Below are positions 35,526 to 45,667 of a DNA stretch of 64,000 nucleotides, in pieces. The position numbers and the translations under genes are program-made. Position 1 is the stretch's first letter, and every line of letters starts with the position of its first letter. The stretch spans positions 88,001 through 152,000 of the forward strand of contig CAILBC010000006.1 in NCBI GenBank assembly GCA_903832325.1. Reading direction: 5' to 3'. Source of the stretch: an uncultured Sphingomonadales bacterium. GTDB lineage: Bacteria > Pseudomonadota > Alphaproteobacteria > Sphingomonadales > Sphingomonadaceae. A model generated the notes under the pieces. The model was not told the DNA's origin. It was given only the letters and a program-made list of their open reading frames with translations, and did no database searches.

Positions 35526-37880
35526 TCAACGCGCCGGCTGGTCCAGCCTGGCGCCAATGAGTGCGGGATCTTTCTGTGCGGGCCCGGGGCGCAGCGACAA
35601 ATCGCCCTCCCCTGCCTGCGGCTGGCGGGCAAAGCGCATGGTCACGCGCGTGCCGCCGCCGGGCGCCGGGGCAAAGGCCATTTCGCCATCGTGTTCCTCG
35701 ACAATCTTGTTGACGATGGCCAGGCCCAGCCCGGTGCCCTTTTCCCGGGTGGTCATATAGGGTTCCAGAATGCGATCGCGTTCGGCGGGCAGGCCGATGC
35801 CGTTGTCGATCACGTCTATCGTCACCGACTGCGCATCGCTGGCCAGGTTCACCGTGATGCGGCCCTTGTAATCGATATCCTCATTGCGGGCGCGCGCCTC
35901 GATCGCTTCTATCGCGTTTTTCAGCACGTTGGTCATGACCTGGCCAAACTGGTGCCGGTCGGCCGCAAACGGTTCGCTGGTCGGCCCGGAATAGCCGAAC
36001 GCGATCGCGCCATGCGCCACTTCCTGCAGGAAAATCGCCTGGCGCACCAGTTCGCCTGCGTCTTCGGCGCGGAACACCGGCTTTGGCAGGCGCGCGAAGG
36101 ACGAAAATTCGTCGACCATCTTGCGCAAGTCCCCCACCTGCCGGATGATCGTGGCGGTCAATTCCTCGAACAGTTCGGGGTCGGTAACGATCTGGCGGCG
36201 ATAGCGGCGCTTAAGCCGTTCGGTGGCAAGCTGAATCGGGGTAAGCGGGTTCTTGATCTCGTGCGCGATGCGCCGCGCCACATCTGACCAGGCGGCACGG
36301 CGCTGATCGACAAGCTGGCGCGTGATATCCTCGAACGTGACGACATGGCCGTTCGAATCGCGCGCGACTTTCACCGCCAGCGTCAGCAGGTCGCCGCCTT
36401 TGGCATAGTGGACAATCCCGCTGGCATCGCCGCTTTGCACCAGCGCGGCCAGCTGCGGCGAAACGTCGGCCAGCGCCATGCCGGTCGCGGCCCGGTCTGC
36501 CATGATCCCGCCCGATCCGGCGCCCGCATCTTCGCCCAGCAGCTTTTGCGCCCAACTGTTGATCAGCCGGATCACCCCGCCGCGATCGATCGAGATGATC
36601 CCGGCGGTAATCGATTCGATCACCGCCTCGATCAGCGCGCGCCGCACATCGAGTTGCGCATTGGCGCGCACCAGCGCCTGGGTCTGGGTTTCCAGCTGCG
36701 CCGTCATGCGGTTGAACGCGCGCGCCAGCATGCCCACTTCATCCGCCGCGCGGGCCGATCCCACGCGCATCGCGAAATTGCCGCTGCCCACTTTGCGCGC
36801 GGCCGAAACCAGCTCGATCAACGGGGCGACCTGCCGGTCGGCCAGCCGCAGCGCCGCCCATACGGCAAGCATGACCAGCGCCAGCGAAATCCCCAGCAGC
36901 GCCAGATTGAACCGCACCTGCAGCGCCCGCGCGCGGCGGGTGAGCATGTCATAAGCGGCCAGCACCGAATTGGCGCGTTTCCACTGGCTATAGGCAAGCT
37001 GATCGGAATTGCGCGCGACATACAGATAGACCCCGCGCGTGCGGTCGATTGCGGTGATCGCCTCGATCTTTTCGGCCGAGGCATTGACCACCACCGGCTC
37101 ACCGCGCGCGATGCGTTGCAATTCATCGGGCGTCACGCGCTGGCGATTGTCGTTGCGATTGGGATCGACAATTGCCGCGGTGCGCAGCGCGCCGTCTTCG
37201 CCGCGTTCGACAATCGCGGATTCATCCAGTTTCCGGCTGATCACCTGCCACGAATAGCCTTCGGCAAATTCCTGGCTGGTGATCGGCGCCTGCCCCAGAT
37301 AGCTGCGCAGATCGCCGGCCATGGCCACGCTTTCCTTGCCCACATCGCGCAATTTGTCGGCGTAATAGCCTTTCGCCAGGCTGTTCGCGTTTTCCAGCAG
37401 CCCGCGCGAACTGTCGGAAAACCAGAATTCCACGCCAGACTGAAACAGCAGCGAGGCAAAGATCACCACCATCAGCGTGGGCACCGCGGCAATCAGCGAA
37501 AACAGCCAGACCAGCCGCACGTGCAACCGGCCATTGGTGCCCAGCACATTGCGCGATGCCCGGCCCAGCGCGATGCGCCGCCCGGCCAGCACGATCAGCG
37601 CCATCGCCGGAACCAGCGTCCCGATCAGCAGGCTGGTGGTCAGCTTGGCCGGCAGCAACTGGTCGCCCGCGGATGCCTGGGGATTGAGCTTGTACCAGCT
37701 CAGCGTCACCATCAGGATCAACGCGCAGGCAGCGATGGTTTCCAGCGCAAGGAAAACGTTTGCGCGGCGCAGCGTAACCAGCATCCTTCGCCACCACCGG
37801 GGCAAAGGCCGGCGGCGCAAGGGACCACGGGGCACAGCCCCCGCCCGATCGGGCGTATTCCCTGCTGAATGACCGATCAT
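35526..37880 (-). CDS. ntrY: Sensor histidine kinase NtrY
   Basis: About 784 residues. Several transmembrane helices lie in the first 330 residues, with a periplasmic part between them, then HAMP (about 300-370), PAS, a HisKA domain with the phospho-acceptor in [15 protein letters not shown], and HATPase (NVLKNAIEA, DNGIGLP, GTGLGLAIV). It senses nitrogen or redox state and phosphorylates NtrX. The frame also opens with TTG right after the ntrC stop; the ATG at 37880 was preferred. Confidence 0.9.
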   Translation of the reverse strand: MIGHSAGNTPDRAGAVPRGPLRRRPLPRWWRRMLVTLRRANVFLALETIAACALILMVTLSWYKLNPQASAGDQLLPAKLTTSLLIGTLVPAMALIVLAGRRIALGRASRNVLGTNGRLHVRLVWLFSLIAAVPTLMVVIFASLLFQSGVEFWFSDSSRGLLENANSLAKGYYADKLRDVGKESVAMAGDLRSYLGQAPITSQEFAEGYSWQVISRKLDESAIVERGEDGALRTAAIVDPNRNDNRQRVTPDELQRIARGEPVVVNASAEKIEAITAIDRTRGVYLYVARNSDQLAYSQWKRANSVLAAYDMLTRRARALQVRFNLALLGISLALVMLAVWAALRLADRQVAPLIELVSAARKVGSGNFAMRVGSARAADEVGMLARAFNRMTAQLETQTQALVRANAQLDVRRALIEAVIESITAGIISIDRGGVIRLINSWAQKLLGEDAGAGSGGIMADRAATGMALADVSPQLAALVQSGDASGIVHYAKGGDLLTLAVKVARDSNGHVVTFEDITRQLVDQRRAAWSDVARRIAHEIKNPLTPIQLATERLKRRYRRQIVTDPELFEELTATIIRQVGDLRKMVDEFSSFARLPKPVFRAEDAGELVRQAIFLQEVAHGAIAFGYSGPTSEPFAADRHQFGQVMTNVLKNAIEAIEARARNEDIDYKGRITVNLASDAQSVTIDVIDNGIGLPAERDRILEPYMTTREKGTGLGLAIVNKIVEEHDGEMAFAPAPGGGTRVTMRFARQPQAGEGDLSLRPGPAQKDPALIGARLDQPAR

Positions 37881-37964
37881 AGTTGCCCGCAGACAACACC
37901 ACTGTTGCCAAAATGCAAGCAGATTTCCGTGAACGGTATGCTTTTGGCCGATGGTTCGCGCCAA

Positions 37965-39431
37965 TCAGTCTGCCCGCAGCACCGCAGTGCCTGCCACCGT
38001 TTCGGGATGGATGCCAAGGTCCGACAGTCGCTTGCGCAAAGTGTTGCGATTGATCCCCAGGATCTGCGCCGCGCGCAGCTGGTTGCCGCCGGTCTGGCCC
38101 AGCACGTGGCGAAACAGCGGCGCCTCGAAGGCGGCAAGTGCATCGTCGTAAAGCCGCCCGGGCAATGGCGAATGGTCCGCCAGCCACTGGCCCAGCGCCG
38201 CAGAAAGGTCTGGCGACAGGCCGGGCGCATCGGGCATGTCGGCACCAGCGCGCGCGGGCGCGGTGTCGCTGGTCAGCATCGGCACGATCGTGGCGGCATC
38301 GATGGTGTCTTCGCGCGCCATCAGCGCCAGGCGATAGACCAAATTGCGCAGTTCGCGCACATTGCCGCGCCATGCCTGGCGCGCCAGCACGGCCACGGCG
38401 GCATCGGTCAACTGGCGGCGCGGCAGCCCCTCGTTTGCGGCGCTCGCCAGGAAATGGCGGGCGAGCGCGGCAATATCATCGCGCCGTTCGCGCAAGGGCG
38501 GCAGCGCGATCGGCACCACGGCCAGCCGGTAATACAGATCTTCACGAAATTGCCCCGCCGCGATCATCGGCAGCAGATCGCGATTGGTCGCGGCGATGAT
38601 TCGGCAATCCAGCCGGATTTCCTCCGCCCCGCCCACCCGGCGGATGCGCCCGGTCTGCAGCGCGCGCAGCAGGCGGGTCTGCGCCTCCAGCGGCATGTCG
38701 CCGATTTCATCGAGGAACAGGGTGCCGCCACCGGCCTGTTCGAATTTCCCGGCATAACGCGCGATTGCCCCGGTGAACGCGCCCTTTTCGTGCCCGAACA
38801 GTTCGCTTTCGATCAGATCGTGCGGAATTGCGGCCGTGTTCACCGCCACAAACGGCCCGCCACCGCGATTGCCCAACTGGTGGATCGCTTCGGCCACCAG
38901 TTCCTTGCCAGTGCCCGATTCGCCCAGGATCAGCACGGTCAGATCGTTGCGCAGCACCCGCGTGATCATGCGAAAGACCGCCTGCATCGCCGCGCTGCGC
39001 CCCACCAGCGGCAGGCCCTGCGGCATGGCGTCGGTCTCGGCCCGGAAATCGACGTCCGCATCGGCCGCGCCGCGCCCCACCGCCTGGTGCACGGCCGCGA
39101 TCAGGTCATCGAGGTCAAACGGTTTGGGAAAATACTCAAAGGCGCCGGTGTCGCTGGCGCGCACCGCCGTATCGAGCGTGTTCTGTGCCGACAGGATGAT
39201 CACCGGCAGGTCGGGATGGCGCGCGCGCACCGCGGGCAGGGTTTCGATCCCGTCACCATCGGCCAGCATGACATCGGTCAGCATCAGCGCATGGGGGCCC
39301 GCATCCAGCAGCCGGTCACGCCCCGCCACGCTGTCGCTGCGCACCACGGCAAAGCCTTCGGCCTCAAGCGCGGCGGTGATGACCGTGGCGATTGTGGCGT
39401 CATCTTCCACCAGCAGGATGGGCAGGGTCAT
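37965..39431 (-). CDS. ntrC: Nitrogen regulator NtrC (sigma-54 activator)
   Basis: 488 residues: a receiver domain (Asp53 acceptor), an AAA+ domain with Walker A GESGTGKE (170-177), the sigma-54-contact loop GAFTGA (217-222) and LDEIGDMP, and a C-terminal Fis-type helix-turn-helix (GGNQLRAAQILGINRNTLRKRL). It activates nitrogen-assimilation promoters when phosphorylated by NtrB, with which it overlaps by four bases. Confidence 0.94.
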   Translation of the reverse strand: MTLPILLVEDDATIATVITAALEAEGFAVVRSDSVAGRDRLLDAGPHALMLTDVMLADGDGIETLPAVRARHPDLPVIILSAQNTLDTAVRASDTGAFEYFPKPFDLDDLIAAVHQAVGRGAADADVDFRAETDAMPQGLPLVGRSAAMQAVFRMITRVLRNDLTVLILGESGTGKELVAEAIHQLGNRGGGPFVAVNTAAIPHDLIESELFGHEKGAFTGAIARYAGKFEQAGGGTLFLDEIGDMPLEAQTRLLRALQTGRIRRVGGAEEIRLDCRIIAATNRDLLPMIAAGQFREDLYYRLAVVPIALPPLRERRDDIAALARHFLASAANEGLPRRQLTDAAVAVLARQAWRGNVRELRNLVYRLALMAREDTIDAATIVPMLTSDTAPARAGADMPDAPGLSPDLSAALGQWLADHSPLPGRLYDDALAAFEAPLFRHVLGQTGGNQLRAAQILGINRNTLRKRLSDLGIHPETVAGTAVLRAD

Positions 39432-40630
39432 GCGCGCGCACCCGAAAGCACGGCGGGCACGGTGCCGGCCACCGGCAGATGCAGGCGAAAATGAGTAAGG
39501 CCTTTGGCTTCATCGCGGTCATGCGTCACGCGCCCGTTCATGTCGCGCACCAGTTTTTGCACCAGAGCCAGGCCCAGACCCTGCCCGGCAAGGCCCAAAC
39601 CCGGCCCAGCCAGGCCCTGGCCACCATGTCCTGCCTTTTTGCCCGAAACGAACGGTTCAAAGATGTGATCGCGCAGGGCCGGCGGCACGCCCGGGCCATT
39701 GTCGCTCACACGGAGTTCGATCGGCAGCCGCAGCGACCCGCCGCCCGGGCCCAGATGCACCTGAATCCCGCTGGCAAACCGGGTGCGCACGATGATGCGC
39801 GGCGTTTGCGTGTGTTCGCAGGCATCGCGGGCATTCGCCAGCAGGTTCAGCAAGACTTGCACCAGCGCATCGGGGTTGGCCATGATCGGCGGCAGGCTGG
39901 GATCAAATTCTTCCTCGATCATCAGGCGCGGGCTCTCCCCGGCGCCAGCCGGGCCGGACTGGCTGGCCGCAAGGATCGCCTCGGCATGGCGCGCCGCTTC
40001 GTGCAGGTTGCATTCCACCGCCGGATCGGGGCTGCGCCGGCTGAGCGACTGCATCTGGTCGATCAGCTTGGCAATGCGATCGACTTCCTTGGTGATCAGC
40101 CCGGTCAGCGCGCGATCATCCTCGCCAATGCGGCGGTGGAGCAATTGCGCCGCACCGCGAATGCCCGCCAGCGGGTTCTTGATTTCGTGGGCCAGGATTT
40201 CGGGCGCGCGCAGCGCGGCGCCGGCGGTCCCGTCGTTGCCCGCCATCCCCAGGCTCAGCGCCTCCACCCCCACCGGTTCCTGCAGCACCAGCAACTGCCA
40301 GCCGGGAAAATGCAGCACCGGCGCGGTCATCACGTCGATCTGCCGTGCCGGGCTGTCAAACACGCGCACCAGCGATCCGCGCGCCACCAGATGCGCCTCA
40401 CGGTCGATCAGCCGCTCAACGACCAACGGCTCGTCAAATGTCAGCACATCGTGCACCGACCGGCCGACCAGGCGGCTGGCCCCCTGCCCCGCCAATTGCT
40501 CCGCCGCCGGATTGGCCGAAGCGATCAACAGGTCGGGCCCCAGCACAAACACCGCCTGGGGCAGGCTGGCGATCAGCCGGCGCGGGTCTGGCCGGGTATT
40601 GTCGCCCGGCGCGGTTTCAGGCAGCGGCAC
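39428..40630 (-). CDS. ntrB: Nitrogen sensor kinase NtrB
   Basis: About 400 residues from a GTG that overlaps the dusB end by 14 bases. It is cytoplasmic, with a PAS domain (about 15-125), HisKA with His148 in [19 protein letters not shown], and HATPase ([34 protein letters not shown]). It phosphorylates or dephosphorylates NtrC under PII control. The start is uncertain because the frame is open further into dusB. Confidence 0.9.
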   Translation of the reverse strand: MPLPETAPGDNTRPDPRRLIASLPQAVFVLGPDLLIASANPAAEQLAGQGASRLVGRSVHDVLTFDEPLVVERLIDREAHLVARGSLVRVFDSPARQIDVMTAPVLHFPGWQLLVLQEPVGVEALSLGMAGNDGTAGAALRAPEILAHEIKNPLAGIRGAAQLLHRRIGEDDRALTGLITKEVDRIAKLIDQMQSLSRRSPDPAVECNLHEAARHAEAILAASQSGPAGAGESPRLMIEEEFDPSLPPIMANPDALVQVLLNLLANARDACEHTQTPRIIVRTRFASGIQVHLGPGGGSLRLPIELRVSDNGPGVPPALRDHIFEPFVSGKKAGHGGQGLAGPGLGLAGQGLGLALVQKLVRDMNGRVTHDRDEAKGLTHFRLHLPVAGTVPAVLSGARA

Positions 40631-41675
40631 GGCGCTCGCCCGCCGGATCGAGCCGTGTGTAGAATTCGGCAAGGCTGGCCAGCACCGCCTTGTGATCATC
40701 GATGAAATTCACGCGGTTGCGGAATTCGGCCGATCCGGGCAGGCCCTTGGTATACCAGCCGAGGTGCTTGCGCGCCATGTTGACCCCGGTCACGCTGCCA
40801 TAATGGTGCAGCATGTCCTGATAATGTTCTACCAGCACGTCATATTGTTCACCGATCGTCGGGTCGGCCAGCAGCGTGCCGGTGTTCAGCCAGTGCATGA
40901 CCTGGCCCAGAAACCACGGGCGGCCATAGGCGCCACGGCCGATCATCACCCCGTCGGCGCCGCTCTGGTTCAGGGCATTGGCCACATCGTTCACATTGCA
41001 GATATCGCCATTGACGATCACCGGAATGTCCACCGCCGCCTTGACCCGCGCGACAAAGCCCCAGTCTGCCGAACCCTTGTACATCTGGTTGCGCGTGCGG
41101 CCGTGCACGGTGATCATTTTCGCGCCCAGATCCTGCGCAATTCGCGCCAGTTCCGGGGCATTCAGGCTGTCATGGCACCAGCCCATGCGCATTTTCACGG
41201 TCACCGGCACCGATACCGCCTTCACCGTCGCCTCGATCAACCGCGAAGCCAGCGCCACATCGCGCATCAGCGCCGATCCGGCATCGCCATTGACCACTTT
41301 GCGCACCGGGCAGCCCATGTTGATGTCGATGATCGCCGCGCCTTTGTCTTCCGACAGCTTGGCGGCTTCGGCCATCTGTTCGGGCTCGCACCCGACCAGC
41401 TGCATCGAAACCGGCTCTTCGATGGCATCCCACGCCGCCTTCTGGATCGACTGGCGCGTTTCGCGGATCGCGGCGGGGCTCGCGATCATTTCGGTAACGT
41501 TCAGGCCCGATCCGAACCGGCGGACCATGCGGCGAAACGGCAGGTCGGAAACGCCGGTCATCGGCGCCAGCACCACCGGGCAATCGATGCGCACCGGCCC
41601 GACCGAAATCGGGGAAATCGCAGGAGGGGTGGGCGCCGGGGTTGTGGGCGCCGGAGGCGTGGGTACAGGGTCCAT
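40617..41675 (-). CDS. dusB: tRNA-dihydrouridine synthase DusB
   Basis: 352 residues: a TIM-barrel flavoenzyme reducing uridine in tRNA. FMN-binding [14 protein letters not shown], catalytic Cys122 in [20 protein letters not shown] and the [16 protein letters not shown] motif are all present, plus a Pro/Thr-rich N-terminal extension of about 20 residues. It heads the classical nifR3-ntr operon of alphaproteobacteria. Confidence 0.95.
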   Translation of the reverse strand: MDPVPTPPAPTTPAPTPPAISPISVGPVRIDCPVVLAPMTGVSDLPFRRMVRRFGSGLNVTEMIASPAAIRETRQSIQKAAWDAIEEPVSMQLVGCEPEQMAEAAKLSEDKGAAIIDINMGCPVRKVVNGDAGSALMRDVALASRLIEATVKAVSVPVTVKMRMGWCHDSLNAPELARIAQDLGAKMITVHGRTRNQMYKGSADWGFVARVKAAVDIPVIVNGDICNVNDVANALNQSGADGVMIGRGAYGRPWFLGQVMHWLNTGTLLADPTIGEQYDVLVEHYQDMLHHYGSVTGVNMARKHLGWYTKGLPGSAEFRNRVNFIDDHKAVLASLAEFYTRLDPAGERRAAA

Positions 41676-41758
41676 GATGTGATCGCTCGATGCCTAAAAA
41701 ACAGGCAGCGGCCTAGCCAATTGTCGGCGCGCGGGCAAGTTTGTAAGGGCCGCACACC

Positions 41759-42958
41759 ATGACCCTTGCGCAACCCGTCCCGGATCAGCCCGACTCGCGC
41801 AGTTTTGCCGCCGTGGTTGTCGCTGCGGGCAAAGGCCTGCGTGCGGGCGGCAGCGTGCCCAAACAGTTTGCGCCGTGGCGCGGGCGGCCGCTGGTGTGGC
41901 ACAGCGTTGCCCGCCTGCTGGACGCAGGCGCTTCCCCGTTGATCGTGGCGATCCCTGATGGCCACCAGGCCGAGGCCGAAGCCGCGCTGGCCGGGCTGAA
42001 CGGGGTCACTCTCGTTGCCGGCGGGGCCACGCGGCAGGCTTCGGTGCGTGCCAGTCTGGAATGGCTGGCAGCGCAGGGCGGGGTTGATCGCGTGCTGATC
42101 CACGATGCCGCGCGGCCCGACCTGCCCGCCGCAGTGATTGCCGCGCTGGTGCGTGCGCTGGATGGCGCACCCGGCGCGATCCCCGTTCTGCCGGTGGTGG
42201 ACAGTGTGGTGCGCGGGCACGATGGCTGGCGCGAAGCGGCGGTTTCGCGTGACGGGCTGTACCGCGTGCAAACCCCGCAGGCATTCCGGTTCGATGCGAT
42301 ACTGGCCGCGCATCGCGCCTGGGTCAGCGAGGAAGAAGCGGGGGATGATGCCACCGTTGCCCAGCAGGGCGGGCTTGCCATTGCGCTCGTTTCGGGCGAT
42401 GAGGTTTTGCGCAAGGTGACGTTCGCCAGCGATTTCGATTCCGCACACGATGGATCCTCTGCAATGAACTGCCGCACCGGCATGGGTTTTGACGTGCATC
42501 GGCTGGTCGATGGCGAAGACCTGTGGCTGTGCGGCGTACGCATCGATCATCCGCGCGGGCTGTCGGGGCACAGCGATGCCGATGTGGCGATCCACGCGCT
42601 GGTCGATGCCCTGCTCGGGGCGGTGGCCGCGGGCGATATCGGCGATCATTTCCCCCCTTCCGATCCGCAATGGAAAGGCGCCTCGTCCGACCGGTTTCTG
42701 GCCCATGCCGCCGCGCTGGTGCGCGCATCGGAGTATGACATCGGCAATGTCGATGTCACCATCATTTGCGAAGCGCCCCGGATCGGCCCGCACAAGGCGG
42801 CCATGCGCGAAAGGCTGGCGGCAATCATGGCCATCGGCATCGACCGGGTGAGCGTAAAGGCCACCACCACCGAACGGCTGGGCCTGACCGGGCGCGGCGA
42901 AGGCATCGCGGCGCAGGCGCTTGCCACGGTCGTTCCCGCTGTTGCTGCCCAGGCCTGA
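41759..42958 (+). CDS. ispDF: Bifunctional IspD/IspF isoprenoid enzyme
   Basis: 399 residues fusing two steps of the MEP pathway. IspD (about 12-230, with AAGKGLRAGGSVPKQF and IHDAARPDLP) makes CDP-methylerythritol. IspF (from about residue 236, with GFDVHRL, SGHSDADV and FPPSDPQW) makes MEcPP; its metal ligands Asp/His are visible. The fusion is typical of alphaproteobacteria. Divergent from dusB. Confidence 0.95.
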   Translation: MTLAQPVPDQPDSRSFAAVVVAAGKGLRAGGSVPKQFAPWRGRPLVWHSVARLLDAGASPLIVAIPDGHQAEAEAALAGLNGVTLVAGGATRQASVRASLEWLAAQGGVDRVLIHDAARPDLPAAVIAALVRALDGAPGAIPVLPVVDSVVRGHDGWREAAVSRDGLYRVQTPQAFRFDAILAAHRAWVSEEEAGDDATVAQQGGLAIALVSGDEVLRKVTFASDFDSAHDGSSAMNCRTGMGFDVHRLVDGEDLWLCGVRIDHPRGLSGHSDADVAIHALVDALLGAVAAGDIGDHFPPSDPQWKGASSDRFLAHAAALVRASEYDIGNVDVTIICEAPRIGPHKAAMRERLAAIMAIGIDRVSVKATTTERLGLTGRGEGIAAQALATVVPAVAAQA

Positions 42959-42975
42959 CCGGAAAGGACCCATCC

Positions 42976-43545
42976 ATGCGTCATTTGCACAAACCTGCAG
43001 CAGCCCTTGCGCTGGGTGCGCTGTTGATCGCCGGCACGGCGCAAGCCGCGGTGGAACCCTGCATGACCAATGCAGAGCTTGACCAGTTGCTGCTGTTCAG
43101 CCTGGCCGATGTGGTGGATGGCGCCGCCGGGGCCTGCCGCCCCTCGCTGGCGGCAGACGCCTATCTGGTCAGCGACGGGCCGGCGCTGGTGCAGCGCTAT
43201 CGCGCGGCGCAGCCCGGCGCCTGGCCGATGGCGCGCAAGGCGATGATGAAAATGCCCGGCGTCGGCGGTGATGAGGGCAAGGGCAATGCGATGATGGCCG
43301 CCCTGCCCGATGATGCGCTGAAACCCTTCGTTTCGGGCATGGTGCGCCAGATGGTGACGACATCGGTCAAGCCGAAGGATTGCGCCAGGGTCGATCAGGT
43401 GGTGCGCCTGCTCGCGCCGCTGCCGGCCGAAAACATGGCCGGCCTGTTCACGCTGATCATCGGCATGGTCGATCATCCCACGCCCGATCGCAAGGCGCGC
43501 CTGCCGCTCTGCCCGGCGGCGCCGGCGCCGGCTGCGAGCCATTGA
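42976..43545 (+). CDS. Exported protein of unknown function
   Basis: 189 residues with a signal peptide (cleavage after AQA) and four or more Cys in the mature part, suggesting disulfides (EPCMTN, GACRPS, KDCARV, LPLCP). It is mostly helical. AAAGGA lies eight bases before the ATG, 17 bases after ispDF, so co-transcription is likely. Family not recognised. Confidence 0.65.
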   Translation: MRHLHKPAAALALGALLIAGTAQAAVEPCMTNAELDQLLLFSLADVVDGAAGACRPSLAADAYLVSDGPALVQRYRAAQPGAWPMARKAMMKMPGVGGDEGKGNAMMAALPDDALKPFVSGMVRQMVTTSVKPKDCARVDQVVRLLAPLPAENMAGLFTLIIGMVDHPTPDRKARLPLCPAAPAPAASH

Positions 43546-43556
43546 AGGACATTGCG

Positions 43557-44072
43557 ATGGATAGCCTGTTGCCACCCGATCTGGTCGATCTTGCCGCGCG
43601 CGTGATCGCCGCCAACCGGGCGCTGGGGCGCACGGTGGCACTGGCGGAAAGCTGCACCGGCGGGCTGGTCGCTGCGGCGCTGACCGAAATCGCCGGCAGT
43701 TCGGCCGTGCTCGATCGCGGGTTCGTGACCTATTCCAACGCGGCCAAGATCGAAACGCTGGGCGTATCCGAAGACGTGATCGATTGCTTTGGCGCGGTGT
43801 CGGTCGCGGTGGCGTGGTCGATGGCGCAGGGCGCGCTGGCGCATTCGCGCGCGGATATCGCGGTGGCGATCACCGGGATTGCCGGCCCCGATGGCGGCTC
43901 CCCGCAAAAACCGGTGGGCACGGTGGTGTTTGCCTGCGCCCGGCGCGGCGCCGATCCGGAAGCGGTGGAAGCGGAAATGAAGCTGTTTGCCGACGCCACC
44001 AGCCGCAGCGAAGTGCGCCGTCAGGCGGCGCTGGTTGCGCTTGAGCTGTTGCTGCCGCCAGAAACGGCTTGA
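43557..44072 (+). CDS. CinA C-terminal-type nicotinamide-nucleotide amidase (PncC)
   Basis: 171 residues, the CinA C-terminal domain alone. Ser32 in AESCTGGLVAAALT is the likely nucleophile, with FVTYSNAAKIETLGV and ITGIAGPDGGSPQKPVGTV blocks. It deamidates NMN to NaMN in NAD recycling. The N-terminal CinA domain is absent, as in PncC-type proteins. Its 3' end overlaps the convergent START-domain gene by 52 bases. Confidence 0.9.
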   Translation: MDSLLPPDLVDLAARVIAANRALGRTVALAESCTGGLVAAALTEIAGSSAVLDRGFVTYSNAAKIETLGVSEDVIDCFGAVSVAVAWSMAQGALAHSRADIAVAITGIAGPDGGSPQKPVGTVVFACARRGADPEAVEAEMKLFADATSRSEVRRQAALVALELLLPPETA

Positions 44073-44563
44073 GCATCGGCCTGAGCATCGGCCTGAGCAC
44101 CGGCCTGAGCACCGGATCGCGCGGCCGCTTCGGCACCGTAAAGCCGGTCGGCGCGTGTTTCGAACGCCGTGACCATCTTGCGAAATGCGCGATCGAGATA
44201 TTGCCCGGCCAGCCGTTCGAACAGCGCGTTGCGAAAACTGAAATCACATTCGAAATCGATGCGGCACCCGCCGCCCTCGCGCGGGGCAAAGCGCCAAGTG
44301 TTTGACAGGCTTTTCATCGGGCCATCGAGATATTCCACGGTGATCGTATGCGGCCGCGCCTTGTGCACGCGGCTGGTGAACTTTTCACGCAGCGCGCTGA
44401 ACCCCACCATCATGTCCGCCACCATTTCATCATCGCTGTCAGACCGGATGCGCGTGGCCACCACCCAGGGCAGAAATTCGGCATAGCGCCGCACATCGGC
44501 AACCAGATCGAACATCTGTTCGGGCGACCACGGCAGATCGCGGGTTTCGGCGATATGCGGCAC
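44021..44563 (-). CDS. RatA/Coq10-type START-domain protein
   Basis: 180 residues from a GTG directly after the lipA stop. The START/polyketide-cyclase-like fold covers residues 1-145: SPEQMFDLVADVRRYAEFLPW, FSALREKFTSRV and FECDFSFRNALFERLAGQYLDRAF. In proteobacteria such proteins are annotated as Coq10 (ubiquinone binding) or RatA; a Coq10-like role is more likely here. The C-terminal tail is low-complexity, created by DNA repeats shared with the cinA end. Confidence 0.85.
   Translation of the reverse strand: MPHIAETRDLPWSPEQMFDLVADVRRYAEFLPWVVATRIRSDSDDEMVADMMVGFSALREKFTSRVHKARPHTITVEYLDGPMKSLSNTWRFAPREGGGCRIDFECDFSFRNALFERLAGQYLDRAFRKMVTAFETRADRLYGAEAAARSGAQAGAQADAQADAQAVSGGSNSSSATSAA
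44070..44115. repeat. 12-bp tandem repeat, four units, at the cinA stop
   Basis: Four units of TGAGCATCGGCC/TGAGCACCGGCC, the last one incomplete. The first TGA is the cinA stop. On the opposite strand the same bases encode the GAQAGAQADAQADAQ stretch of the START protein. Confidence 0.92.
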
Positions 44564-44564
44564 G

Positions 44565-45509
44565 TCAGACGGCCTTGGTGCCGGCAATGCTTGCGCTTGC
44601 TTTGGCCAGTTGCGCCGCGCGGGCGGCACGCATCTGCGCAAAATCATCACCCGCGTGATAGCTTGACCGGGTCAGCGGGCTGGCCGCGACTTGCAGAAAT
44701 CCTTTGGCCCTGGCTATCGCGCCATAGGCGGAAAAGGCCTGCGGGGTCACGAATTCGATCACTTTGGCATGCTTTGGCGTGGGCTGGAGATATTGCCCCA
44801 TGGTCAGGAAATCGATTCCCGCCGATCGCATGTCGTCCATCACCTGGTGCACTTCCAGCCGCGCTTCGCCCAGCCCGAGCATCACGCCCGACTTGGTGAA
44901 AATCGCCGGATCGTGCCGCTTCACTTCTTCGAGCAACCGCAACGACGCATAATAGCGCGCGCCCGGGCGGATCGTGGGATAGAGCCGGGGCACGGTTTCC
45001 AGATTGTGGTTATAGACATCGGGGCCCGCGGCCACGATCGCCTCAACCGCAGCGACCATCTTGCCGCGAAAATCGGGGGTGAGAATTTCGATCGTGGTAC
45101 CCGGCGTCTGTTCGCGCAGCGCCCGGATCACCTTCACGAATTGCCCCGCGCCGCCATCGGGCAGATCATCGCGATCGACCGAAGTGATCACGATATGCTC
45201 CAGCCCCAGCCGCGCCGCTGCTTCGGCGACATGGCCCGGCTCGGTCGTATCAACTGCGCGCGGCATTCCGGTTTTCACATTGCAGAAAGCGCAGGCGCGC
45301 GTGCAGACATCGCCCAGAATCATCACCGTCGCATGCTTTTTGGTCCAGCATTCGCCGATGTTGGGGCACGCCGCCTCTTCGCACACGGTGTTGAGCTTCA
45401 GATCACGCATCAACTGGCGTGTTTCGTCATAGCCCTTGCTGGTCGGGGCCTTGACGCGGATCCAGTCGGGTTTGCGCTGGCGGGCGGGTGCGGTCGATTG
45501 CTCGTTCAT
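44565..45509 (-). CDS. lipA: Lipoyl synthase
   Basis: 314 residues: a radical-SAM enzyme inserting two sulfurs into octanoyl groups. The auxiliary cluster motif is Cys43/48/54, the SAM cluster Cys69/73/76 (CTRACAFC), and the C-terminal RSSYHAG is present. It supplies lipoate for enzymes such as the pyruvate dehydrogenase encoded further along. The START-domain gene follows immediately. Confidence 0.96.
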   Translation of the reverse strand: MNEQSTAPARQRKPDWIRVKAPTSKGYDETRQLMRDLKLNTVCEEAACPNIGECWTKKHATVMILGDVCTRACAFCNVKTGMPRAVDTTEPGHVAEAAARLGLEHIVITSVDRDDLPDGGAGQFVKVIRALREQTPGTTIEILTPDFRGKMVAAVEAIVAAGPDVYNHNLETVPRLYPTIRPGARYYASLRLLEEVKRHDPAIFTKSGVMLGLGEARLEVHQVMDDMRSAGIDFLTMGQYLQPTPKHAKVIEFVTPQAFSAYGAIARAKGFLQVAASPLTRSSYHAGDDFAQMRAARAAQLAKASASIAGTKAV

Positions 45510-45667
45510 GCCCTAGCAAATAGGCGCTGCGCGCGCAAATTGCCATCCCTTCGCCCCAACGGCCGGGTCCGGCTTGCTTTGCTTGCGTGGCTTGCACTCG
45601 CGGGCGGTTATCGCCATGGAGCGAGCGCAAGGTGCAACCCGGGGCGCGGCAAGGGAAAGATTGACGA

